Source: Monoraphidium neglectum
Lineage: Eukaryota > Chlorophyta > Chlorophyceae > Sphaeropleales > Selenastraceae
Assembly: GCF_000611645.1 (NCBI RefSeq)
Contig: NW_014013398.1
Span: 1 to 13,406, forward strand
Direction of reading: 5' to 3'
Length of the DNA stretch: 13,406 nucleotides
A program made the translations under genes and the position numbers. The notes beneath the pieces were generated by a model that was not told where the DNA came from, did not search any database, and worked only from the letters and a program-made list of their open reading frames with translations. This document shows, piece after piece, positions 1 to 9,456 of the stretch (positions are counted from its first letter, which is position 1; each line of letters opens with the position of its first letter).

Positions 1-2363
1 GCGCCGAACGGCGCGGCGGCGCCCGCCGCGGGGCCGGTCGTCGGGGTCGCCGCGGGTCCCTGGCGCGCGCCTCGGCGCGTGCCGGGGCGCGCCTCGCGGT
101 CGGCGCGGGCGGCGAGGCGGTGGCGCTGCCTTTTCATTTCCGCCAGCTGCTGCAGCCGCCAGGGGGTCAGCCGCGGCTGCGGCAGTGTTCAAGGAAAAGA
201 GGTGGGGAAGGCGTGAGGTGGAGCTGGCGGCTAGGGACGGCCTGAACGCTCCAGCCACCCGAACGAAGCGGCGACATGGTACAGACGTCACCGCGTGCCC
301 CGAAACTGTCCCCCCAACGCCGACCCGGCCTGATGCCGACGGATCCTCCGACCTCGCCCGCGCCCCCAACGCTTGCAGACACTCCGCGGCCCCTGACCGC
401 CCACCTTCCCGGCCTTCGCGCCGTCCCCAATCTTTGGATCAAAGCCCGGGAACGCTTTCGCAAACTCCTCGTCAGTCAGGGCCACCACCAAGTCCAAGAA
501 GCTGCTCGGCAGCTGCTGCTGCTGCTGCTGCTCCCTCGCCTGCTGCGGCCCCTCCAGCCGCCCTGCCAGCGGCTGCGCCTGCCCCTCCGACGGCCGCCCC
601 TGCCCCTGCTGCTGCCCGCCCGGAAGCTGCCGCCCGGCTTCCGCCACGAACTGCAGCCGCCGCCAGACGCGCGGCAGGTGCAGCAGCAGCTTCCCGACCG
701 CGGCGGCGCGGCCGCGCCGCAGGGCGCGGGTGAGCGGCCTGCTGCCGGCCATCTGCGCCCGCAACCACCTGCAGCGCCCGTGCACCTCCGCCGCCGACAG
801 CCGCAGCAGCAGCGGGTGCGTGCGCACCAGCGCCGCCTTGAGCCGCGGCCCGAACGCCCACACCGACAGCGCGCGGTAGCTGCCGCGCAGTGACGCGGTC
901 GAGCGCCGCAGCAGCGCGGGCCGCAGCGCCGCGGTGTCGGACGCGTCCAGGACGGTCGCGCCGGCGCCCATCAGCGCGGCGATGCACTGCAGCCGGCCAG
1001 GCAGGCCCTTTGGCGCCCGCAGCAGCACCCGCCCCTCGCGCCGCAGCGCGAGCAGCAGCCGCCGCTGGCCGCCGAGGAGGTACCGCAGCCGCCGCGCCCG
1101 CGCCGCCACCGCGGCCGCCGACAGCTCGAGCAGCTGCGGCGCGCGGCGCACGAGCCGCGCAGCGGCGGCGCCCGTGCAGCCGAGCGCGGCGCGGAGGGAC
1201 GCCGCCTTGGCTGCGAGCGTCGCCGGCGACGCGCCGAGCAGCAGCGGGCGCACCGAGACCATCGCCGCCGCGTCGGCGGGGCCGCCGGGCAGGGCGAGCG
1301 CGTCGGATATGGATGCGAGGCGCCCGGCCAGCTGCCGCTCATCAAGAATGAGGAGCAGCGGCTGCCGCAGCGCCATCCGCGCGCACCGCGCCGCCGGCGC
1401 CCGCAGCGCCGCCGCGGCCGCCGACACCCGCGCCGCCGCCGCGGCTGCCGTTAGCCCGAGCACCGCCGGCTGCGCGCGCGCGGCGGCCGCGACGCCTGGG
1501 ACAGACTGGCCCAGCGCGCCGGCGAGCGCCTGCAGGCGCTGGCGCAGCTGCCTGCGGTCTGCCTGCAGCAGCGCCGGCCGCTTCGTCACCATGCGCACCA
1601 AGCCCACCCTGCTGCCCCCAAACACGGCCCCCAACTCCTCCAGCCGAGCCTGCAGCACGCCTGGCGACAGCCGCGCGAGGGACGGCTGGGCCGACAGCAT
1701 GGCGGCCGCCTGGTCTGGGGAAACGCCGAGCTGCCGTGAGAGGCGCGCCGCGTGCAGGTTTTGGCGGGAGGCCTGCTGCTGCTGCTGTTCCTGCTGCTGC
1801 TGATCTTCCTGCTGCTGCCGCTGTTCCTGCTGCTGTTCCTGATCCTGATCCTTCTGCTGCTGCTGCTGGCCTCGGCCTTCACTGTGCCGCTGGCCTGATG
1901 TTGCTGTCGAAGGGGAGCCTGGCCGTGTTTGACCACCGCGCCGCCCGGCGCTCGGCCCTGAGCTGCCGCCGCTACTGCTGCTGCCGCTGCTGCTCGCCTC
2001 CGCCCCGCTGGCAGCCCTGGTGCCGCTCGTCCCCGTGCCCCCTCGCTCGTCCCCGCCGCCGCCGCCGCCACCGTCGCCGCTGGCAGCGCCGTGCGCCGTG
2101 CCGGATTCGGCGTCCGCCCCTCTGTCTGCAGCCGCACCATCCATGATGTGAGGGCCCAATGAGACGCCGGCGTGCGTGGAGTGGTGTAGCAGAGGCGCAT
2201 CCTCCAGGAGTGCCGGCTCACCCGCAGCTGCGAATGCAATGCGGAGCGCGCGCGGTTGGTGCAACGCATTCGGTGCATGCGCGCAACATGGGATGGAACA
2301 AAGCTGCCAGGCGGCCAGAGGTTTCGAGACAGGCGGGCGGGTCTCAAGGCACGGCGCACGCAC
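1..2363 (-). CDS. mTERF-family organelle transcription/RNA factor, Gln-rich (3' end off window)
   Basis: I see a long minus-strand reading frame from ATG at 2363. Residues about 205-575 are a run of roughly 30-residue Leu/Ala-rich helical units with recurring 'P-x-L-L' turns (for example QPSLARLS, KRPALLQ, RAPQLLELS, THPLLLRLS). This is the pattern of mTERF repeats, which form a superhelix binding organelle nucleic acid and act in transcription termination or RNA processing. The N-terminus is Arg/Ser/Ala-rich with few acids, compatible with an organelle transit peptide. Met74 (2144) is an alternative start but begins an acidic stretch. Residues 80-165 are Gly/Ser-rich, 166-197 Gln/Glu-rich, and 612-617 are six Gln. 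A splice is likely: donor AAG|GTGGGC after 405 and acceptor GCCGCAG before 176, both phase 0. The proposed last exon, 1-176, is Arg/Ala-rich and stays open to the window edge. Without that splice the frame stops at 288 (691 aa). Family call is fairly sure; subfamily and organelle are not known. Confidence 0.8.
1773..1868 (-). repeat. CAG-rich tract coding for Gln/Glu repeats in the mTERF gene
   Basis: On the coding strand this is an imperfect CAG repeat interrupted by GAG, GAC, AAG and CGG codons. It encodes residues 166-197, mostly Gln with scattered Asp/Glu. It lies just before the first mTERF repeat and probably forms a disordered linker. Its interruptions argue for an old, fairly stable tract. 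A second pure run of six CAG codons lies at 513-530. Confidence 0.85.
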
Positions 2364-3715
2364 AAGCAGGGCGCCGCGGCAAAGCGGGTGGTTTGTCGGC
2401 GCCGGCGCCGGACTGGTCGAGCGAACCTGCTGCAGCGACCTCGGCAGTCGTCGCCGGCGCTGCGGCAGCCACCGCTGTCCGGCCGCAGTGTTTGTTGGGG
2501 CCCTTCAAGCGCCCTGGACATCACCAGGAGTGGGTATTCAGTTGTGCGTCATGGTGGTGTGAAGCGCAGGGCTGTGGTGGGACAGCAATTGCAGCCTGAC
2601 GCGTCGCGCAGTGCCCACGCGTCAACAGCACTGCTGATGGCGACGCCTGGTGTGCCCGCACCTTGGAGTGGGGGCATCGCACATTGTCCGCGTGCTAGAT
2701 GAGTTGGGTGAAACTCCCTCCCTCTCAACAATTGTCGATGCAAAGGTCCCACGCCTGGCCTGGACGCATTCATCACTCTGGGCCCAGACTGCTGGCCGAC
2801 ACTGGCCCAGCAGCCCGTTTGTAACATATTGTGGTCGTGTTCGTTATCCTCCTTGACTGTACGAGTCAGCCATGCTGCCTCAGGACAAGCAAACACCACG
2901 TATCGCCGTCCAGCCTTTCGGGGTTAGCGCAGATAAAGACAAAGCTGTTGCAGCAGTCGCCTAACTCACTGCTCAGGCCTCATCTGCAGGATTTCAGCTG
3001 CTAGATCGCAGTGACTGCCCTGCTCCCTGATGAGTAAGAAAAGCAAATGCGTTGTTCAGGATCGTGATCACACTTGGATAGCTCAGAACAATCATGTGTT
3101 TTTGGAGAATGGGGGGCACTGCCACGTTGGGCTGAGGGACAACTTTCCTACTTGGGTCAGCTGCTACTTGGGTCAGCTGCTATCCGACACCATCTGGTGT
3201 GCGTGCAACGCAATCCATGTATGGCTCGTGGCGGTGCTGCTACGCACAAATTTCTATGATGTAGTACTACGCAGGGAGACACACATTAGGTCGCCGACAC
3301 CCAGTGCTTGCCTGATTTGCAACACACACAACCCCGTTGGCAAGCGCACGCGCACGCCGTGCCATCACACGCACGACGCCCTGCCACGCACATGATGACA
3401 ACCATCTCGCCGCCAAACACCAGTGCGCGCACCTCTTATCGCCCTCACCAAGCTCCCCACCAACCTCACCGCCCCCTACCTGACACACCTGCATGCTGCG
3501 TGGCCGTCGCAGCTTCAGGGATGACCATCCCATGTGGCGCTACGTGGGGGGGTGGCGGGCCGCCACCTGCGGCAAAAGAAGCTACCGTAGACAGCAGACT
3601 ACTAAAATGTCCTTCAACCTCATCGCTAGAACGCGCTTGTCTAATCCTGAAGCCACAAGGTCAGACCTGAGGCCCCGAACCCGTTGCAGAGCTACATGAA
3701 AGCTTGAACAGCAGA
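2364..3715. other. Intergenic stretch without a recognised gene (mTERF 5' side)
   Basis: This 1.35-kb stretch lies upstream of the mTERF start and beyond the putative polyadenylation site of the MYB gene. Composition is closer to balanced than in the genes. The open frames present on both strands lack the G/C third-position bias of the real genes here and resemble no family I know. It presumably contains the mTERF promoter and 5' UTR on the minus strand, but I see no convincing TATA box. A short tandem duplication lies at 3149-3180. A plus-strand TGTAA at 2820-2824 has no obvious coding region before it. Confidence 0.5.
3149..3180. repeat. Perfect 16-bp tandem duplication
   Basis: The unit TACTTGGGTCAGCTGC occurs twice in direct succession without mismatch, at 3149-3164 and 3165-3180. 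The identity suggests a recent local slippage or duplication. No function is apparent. Confidence 0.9.
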
Positions 3716-3720
3716 TTACA
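3716..3720 (-). terminator. Putative TGTAA polyadenylation signal for the MYB gene
   Basis: The minus strand reads TGTAA here. This is the characteristic poly(A) signal of chlorophycean algae, in place of AATAAA. It is the first minus-strand TGTAA met after the MYB stop codon at 4722, so the 3' UTR would be about 1 kb. That is long but not out of line for Chlamydomonas-type genes. A five-base match alone is weak evidence. Confidence 0.5.
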
Positions 3721-4721
3721 GACGGCCACCTGCTCTAAGACGGCGCGTGAGCGCTTGGAAAACAAATGTGTGGTGTTTGTCCGGGCACGGGGCTCAGCCG
3801 GACACCGTCACAGCGAAACTTGATGGCGTGCGGCTGCGTGCCCGCAGCTGGCACCGCAGCGCAGCGACGTGCCGGGCCGACCCAAGGCGGCGCGCGGCTG
3901 TGTGCAGGCGCACAGCACGTGCGCAACGGGCCCCGAGGTGCCGCGCGATGAAACAAATGAGCGGTCCTTCCGATTGAGCAGGCGCAAGGGCGCCGAAAAC
4001 CTGCTGCATGCAGTACAAACGGCTGCGGCGGTGCCGAGCACAGCTGGTGGGCCACATGCATGTGAAGGCCCCCTGTCGCGCCACAGGCGCCCCGAAAAAC
4101 AGGAAGCATCAACAGCCAGAACACAGAGGTCATCCCTCCCGGCTACAGCTCCAAAACTCGGTGGCAGAAAGGAAAGCGCGCGCCAGGCTGTGGAGCCAGC
4201 GTTGGCACAAGTCAGCACGCAAGGACTTGCGCAGGACAAGCGCACACGCAACAGGAGCGTTCAAGAAAGAAATGGGTGTTGGCAGATTGCGTCGCCATGC
4301 GCAGTCCACCAGAGGGCATTGCAGCTGCCTGTGCAGCCGGCCGGCGCTCACAGATTGCCGAATTTGTGTCAGAGGGACCCCAGAAGCCCCTGCGTGGTTC
4401 ACAAGAGGGGCTGGACGAGGTTCCGAGGTGTTGGTTCAAGGGCAGGGGCGGTGTTCGCAAGCGCATCCCCGTTCCGGAGGGCAAACGATGATTCGCAGCG
4501 CTGAGTGCAAGAGCAATCAGCACGCGCAAGAAAGAGGGATACAAGACGCCGCACTGTGCGCGCTGAGGCACGATCTGCTTGGAGGGGCGCATGTGCGTGT
4601 GCGCCAACACAAAAGTGGCGCGTGCTGCGCTTCAAGAAGGACAGACAGGAGGCCACAACAAAAGGGATAGACACTGTCAAAGCGCAACGGGGCAGACGAG
4701 ACTTTCTAACCGCCCTCTGCG
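3721..4721 (-). other. Probable 3' untranslated region of the MYB gene
   Basis: About 1 kb between the MYB stop codon and the nearest TGTAA on the same strand. I see no coding signature on either strand. The open frames are short, shift between frames and match no family known to me. The simplest reading is a long 3' UTR. Confidence 0.5.
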
Positions 4722-6446
4722 TCACGCGCCGCTGTTCCTGAGCATTAGCATCATCTCCGCCACCTGAGCATCAGACTCCACCTCGCCCTCGTCATCAGAC
4801 GCGCCCCGCACGGCAGCAGCTGGCTTGCCCCTGTCCTGCTTGACCCCTGGCCCCATCGCCGCGAGCCGCGCGGCCTGCTGCAGCTGCAGCATCAGCACCC
4901 GCTCCTGCTCCTGCGCCGCGGCCTGCTGCCGCGCCCGCTGCTCCTGGAACAGCTGCTGCTGCGCCAGGTGCTGCGCGGCCAGCGCCTGCAGGGCGGCCAC
5001 CTCCAGCCGCTGCTGCCGCGCCGCCTGCTGCTGTGCCTGGTGGAGTGCCTGCTGCTGCATTAGCTGGTGCTGCTGCAGCTGCTGCAGCTGCGCGTGCTGG
5101 GCTGCTGCCGGCGCCTGCTGTGTGTGCTGCGCCGCCTTGGCCTGCTGCGCCAGGGCCGCCACAAACGCCGCGATCAGGTCGGCCTGCGACACGTTGAGAC
5201 CGACACCGCTAAACAGCGGCGCGATGGGTGCAGAGGGCGCCCCAGCACCCGCCTGGAACGCGCCGCCAGTGCTGGCTGCGCTGCCGCCATCGCTGCCGAG
5301 GCCGACGCCGAGGCCGGCGCCGGGGGGCGAGCCGCGGCGCAGCGAGAGCGGCGTGTTAGCGCCGCTGCTGGGGGCGGGGCTGCCCTGGGAGGGCCGCGGC
5401 GCGCCCTCGCTGGCGGGGAACGACAGGCGCAGCTCGGCGGCCGCAGCGTGCGCAATCGCGTGCGCGTGCGCGCCGGCGGCTGTCGGCTTGGGCCGCTTGG
5501 TGGGTGAAGGGATGGCAGGCAGGAAGGGCACGCCGGCCAGCGGCGACAGCGGGGGCGGGGCGTGCACGCCAGAGCTAGCGGCAGCGCCGAGGGGCGCCTT
5601 GGCCATTGGGCTGCCGGTGTGCTGCGGGTTCCACTCGGCCTCGCTGTCGCCCTCATCCGGCGCGCCGCCGCTGCCGCCACCGCCCGTTGCCGAGACCCTC
5701 CGCTTGGTGGCCGGCACGCGGAAGGCCGGGATGCCGTGGCCAGCCGCAAAGGCGCTGAGCTCGGGCGCCGCGGCGTGACCAGCGGCCTCATCCTCCGCCT
5801 CATCGTCGTCCTGCTTGTTGTAACCGTCATCGCCGCCGCCATATTCGTAGTCACCCTCCTCGTAATCATCCTCGCCACCCGCCGTCGCGCCGTCATCAGG
5901 GCGCCGCCCGTCGCGCGCCGCCGTGGCCGCCCACCGTGGGGCCGCTGGTGCGGGGCACGGGCGCTGCGGGCCGCGCCGCTGCGGGGGCAGGTACTCCGGC
6001 TGTGGCGCCGTGGGCAGTGCGACGCCGACATCCACCATGTACGCGCGCAGCGCGAGGCCCACCCCGATCTCGTTGCGGTTGTTGCCGCGCGTGATGTCCT
6101 TGCGGCGGAGGGTGGCGTTCCAAAAGTTCTTGATGGCGTTCTCGGTGCGGCCGGGCATGAGCTTGGAGATCTCGGACCAGCGGTTGCCGTACCTTAGGTT
6201 GAGGGGCGGGTTTTGGGGTTTTAATTGATTTGGGTGGAGGGGTTCGACTAATGATGAGGTCAAGGTGGGGGATGATTGCAGTTTGGGCCCTCCACAAGGC
6301 AGAGTGAGTCTAGGCCCGCGCGCTCCCCACCTCCTGTGTGACTGCATCAGCAGCTGCTCCTCTGCCAGGGTCCAGGGGGTCTTGTTGATATCGGGGCGCA
6401 GGTGGTGGTTCCAGCGCTGAAGGGGGGATTGTTTGTGCGTGCGTGC

Positions 6447-6487
<41 letters not shown>

Positions 6488-7305
6488 TGTGTGTGTGTGT
6501 GTAGGGTGATGGTGGGCCGGCCGAGGGGCGTAATGATGGTCGCAAGAGTCGGCGCAGCACAGCGCGGTTGGCAAACGGCGGCTGGCAGCTTTTGCGGCGC
6601 GGGTGGGTGCTCGTTTGGCCGAGGCATGCGCCTAAGTTGGCAGCGCCCTGCCTCCAGACAGCCGGCTGGCGGCCGGCCCCGCAATCATCATGCAACAGGA
6701 TTTGTCACATTGGGGCAAAGTCAAGCGGGGTCAAACCACGCGGCGCAGCGTACGCGTGGCCCAGTGGCGCGCACCTCGCGGCACTGCTTGCCCACGCGCC
6801 CGAGTTCCTCGTGGCCGCAGACCATGCGGTTGAGGTCACGCGCGATCTCGCTCCAGTTGCCCTCTCCCTTATGGGTCACGAGGCTGCGGGGCGGCGGTCG
6901 GGGTTGGGGGGCGATGATGCGTGATCGAGGCGCCTTCTGATGGACCGACCAGGATGGTAGCCAGGGTGGTGGGTGGGGAAGACGGGAATGCGCCACGCAG
7001 GCAAGTGGAGGCAGTGCCTCGGTGCTTCGCATCAAATGACCTAATCTTGGGGTGGGAACCACACAATAATCCCATGCTCAAGTTGCCTGCCATCCATACT
7101 CTGCAACCGCCCCACACGCCGTGCCGCATCTCTATATGCCATGGCCCCCTCGGGATGCCCCCGCATCCAGGAGGCGCGCGAGCAACCAACCAGCCCCACG
7201 CCGGCACGCGTCCGCTCACGTCGTGAGCGCCTCGTCCTCCTCGTGGCGCCAGCCGCCCTTGAGCATGGGCGGTTGCTCGCGCCTGCCGCCGCCTGCGTAC
7301 GACAT
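4722..7305 (-). CDS. R2R3-type MYB transcription factor, four exons, Gln-rich C-terminus
   Basis: Coding exons are read as 7220-7305, 6775-6883, 6331-6416 and 4722-6192, joined at phases 2, 0 and 2, giving 583 aa. Splicing restores two MYB repeats. R2 has Trp19, Trp39 and Trp67 and the recognition helix [17 protein letters not shown]3 has Trp80, Trp99 and Trp118 with [19 protein letters not shown]. The R3 and helix sequence resembles the MYB3R and MYB98/118-like groups more than typical plant R2R3 factors. R2 has about nine extra residues between its second and third Trp. Downstream are a conserved-looking segment (130-150), an acidic Asp/Tyr patch (about 201-229), short basic motifs (TKRR, TKRPKP) that could direct nuclear import, a Gln/Ala-rich region near the C-terminus suggestive of an activation domain, and an acidic tail. 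The start at 7305 has a good GCAGCC|ATG context, but a CCCCACAG acceptor-like site just upstream leaves room for an earlier exon. It is a nuclear DNA-binding protein; its targets are unknown. Confidence 0.88.
6435..6502. repeat. (GCGT)n/(GT)n microsatellite in MYB intron 2
   Basis: On the plus strand several GCGT units lead into a GT run interrupted once by GA near 6485. On the coding strand it is a CA tract that starts about 18 nt upstream of the acceptor CTTCAG before exon 3 (6416). Dinucleotide slippage is expected, and length will differ between strains. Confidence 0.95.
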
Positions 7306-8365
7306 GGCTGCCAGGGGCCTGTGGGGTGGGTGGGTGGCAGCTGAGGGTAAGGCGCGCAGCTGATAGGTCGGCAGCAGGTGGGGTGGAGGGGTGGAACCGC
7401 CACTGCTGCCGTGGTGAGCACAATACGCCAGCACTGTGCTGATGACGAGCAGCAGGCTGACAGGCTTGCAAGTGAGTCGATGCGATGCACCAGCAGCGCA
7501 CACTACCCGCCAAAACCTGCCGCGCCACCGCAGCTGCATACCAGATGCCACAGGCCAACTCGGGCTACGTAAAAATACGCATAACTCACCTCGCTTACTC
7601 TGAACGCCAGTCAAAGGGTTCTAAGGATGCAGGCGTGCGAAGGAGCAGCACACCGGCTACGCGCACACGCTACCTGTGCCTGTACAGGATTATATACACA
7701 AGAAAGGAATAAACAACAAAGAACTTAATGTACATAGCTACTCTGGTGGAGCGTCAGGGTGCAGTTGGCTTTGTGCATGCGCGCCTTGACCACCTGCCTG
7801 GATGCCGCTGAACGTGCGGTGCCACAGTTTCGCACAGGCGCAACAGGGACCATCAGGCCGGCCCGAGACTGAGTGGCAGCTCAAGAGTTTGTTACTGGTA
7901 TGCGAATGCCCACTATATCTGCGAAAGTGCCAGTGGTGCATGCCCACCAGCAGGCACGCGGTTGGGGGGGTGGGTATGCCCGGCGGTTGCACCACCCCTG
8001 AAATACTGACTATCTGCACGCCCAGAGAGGTCGACCATGACTGTCAAGCGCAACTGCTCGAGGCCAGTCGCTCAGATGCAAGCTGGGCGGCGGCGTCGAA
8101 CGCGCCATCGTACGCACACATGGCACGGTTGACCTTGCCACAGCATGGGCGCAGCAACGCTTCTCACGGCCCTTCTGGGTATGAAGGGTCTACAGGAAGA
8201 AAAGTCAAGAGGAAGATGCCCCGCGGCGCAGCCAATCAGGGAGCTACTGATCGCGGCAATGAGGTACAGGGCGCCTGCGCAGCCGCTCGGCACGCCGCCG
8301 CGCCCAGCAAAGTGCGGGGGCCCACGAGCAAGGCCAGCGCCAGAGCGCCACCAGCGCGCGACCCT
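7306..8365. other. Intergenic region: PRKRIP1 3' side and MYB promoter side
   Basis: Both flanking genes are on the minus strand, so this 1,060-bp region should hold the 3' UTR of the PRKRIP1-like gene and the promoter plus 5' UTR of the MYB gene. No coding region is convincing on either strand. No minus-strand TGTAA is present, so the 3' end of the upstream gene cannot be placed. An AT-rich patch at about 7688-7735 stands out from its GC-rich surroundings. An acceptor-like pyrimidine tract ending in CACAG lies just upstream of the MYB start. Confidence 0.5.
7679..7696 (-). promoter_or_regulatory. Candidate TATA box beside a CCTGTACAGG palindrome
   Basis: The minus strand reads TATATAAT at 7696 to 7689, followed at once by the perfect 10-bp palindrome CCTGTACAGG (7679-7688). 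It lies about 385 bp upstream of the MYB start codon, in an AT-rich island. A start site 25-30 bp downstream would give a 5' UTR of about 350 nt, possibly containing an intron. This is a motif match only. Confidence 0.3.
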
Positions 8366-9406
8366 CTAGTCAAGCTCCGGCTGCCCCTCGTCGCTGGATT
8401 CGCTGCCGCTGCCGCCGCCCGCCCCGACGCCGTCGGCTTTGTCCCCGTCCTGGTGCTTCACCAGTTTTGCAGCCTTCTTCTTGTCCTGCACAAACGCCCG
8501 CACGCGGGATAGGGCATGCCTCTTGATGCACGGCGCGCGATTCACCGTGCACGCGCGTCAGCTCTCGCAGCGCATGTATGGGCGGCTGTGCTTGCGAATG
8601 GACTTGATATGCGACATGATGATGCATGGGCCGTAGATGGCCAAGCAGGCCCGTGGTGGCTGCGGTCCCCCACCTACCTTCTTCTTTTGCCGCTTGCTCC
8701 GGTTCTTGGCCGTCTTTGCCTCAGCCGCCTCTTGCCGCTGCTTCAGCTTCCCCTGCGGCAGCATGGCGGAGAGTTGACCAGCTGGCATTCAGCGCGGGCC
8801 GCACGAGCGGGGACGCAGGCCTGCTTCGCACCCACAAAGCCGGCAGCCCCTGGGCGACCCTGAGCAGGCACCTGGGCACCGCAGCGGCCCCCGCCTTGAG
8901 CCACTACGCATTGCGCCGCTACATGACCCACAGTTGCAGCGTGCCTGTCGCATGTGCCCAGACCGGCCAGCCGCCGCACCTCAAACTCCTGCGTCTGCGT
9001 TTTCAACTTATCTTCCGCCTCCATGCGCCGCAGGCGATCCTGCTCAGCCCGCCGAATCTGCACGGGGCATCGGAGTTTAAGCAGTGTAAGGGCGAAGAAG
9101 CGTGCGCTGGAGCCGCTCGAAACCGACCCTGTTGCTGCCGCGGATCCTGTCGCCGCTGCTGTTGTCCTGAGGCCGCCACCCTCGCCCATGCTGCCGCCGC
9201 TGCAGCTGCTGCTGCAGCCGCTGCCCCCGCCGCTGTAGCCGCTGCTCCCGCCGCTCCTGCTGCAGCCGCTGTCGCGGCCGTCGCTGCCGCCGTCGCTTTG
9301 ATACGGCTCCTGCTGCCGTATCATAGTATCACTCTACATACCGCAAGCACGCAACCCACACATACCCATTCAACACACACAGACGTGCAGCAACCGCCCC
9401 ATAGAA

Positions 9407-9456
<50 letters not shown>

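Noticed and set aside
185..1803. Long plus-strand open frames rich in Ala, Arg and Pro
   Set aside because: They lie antisense to the mTERF coding region and are produced by its high GC and strong third-position bias; no family resemblance.
2820..2824. Plus-strand TGTAA as a polyadenylation signal
   Set aside because: No plus-strand coding region ends before it; probably chance in an AT-richer patch.
3030..3395. 121-codon plus-strand frame in intergenic DNA
   Set aside because: Lacks the G/C third-position bias seen in all real genes here and resembles no known protein.
4825..5778. 317-codon plus-strand frame rich in Cys, Ala and Ser
   Set aside because: Antisense shadow of the MYB Gln-rich C-terminus: CAG codons read backwards give CTG, TGC and GCT codons.
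6241..6260. GGTTCGACTA resembling a tRNA T-loop
   Set aside because: It lies in the MYB intron and has no matching acceptor or anticodon stem.
7802..8512. 236-codon plus-strand frame
   Set aside because: Overlaps the antisense of the last PRKRIP1 exon; mixed composition and no recognisable domain.
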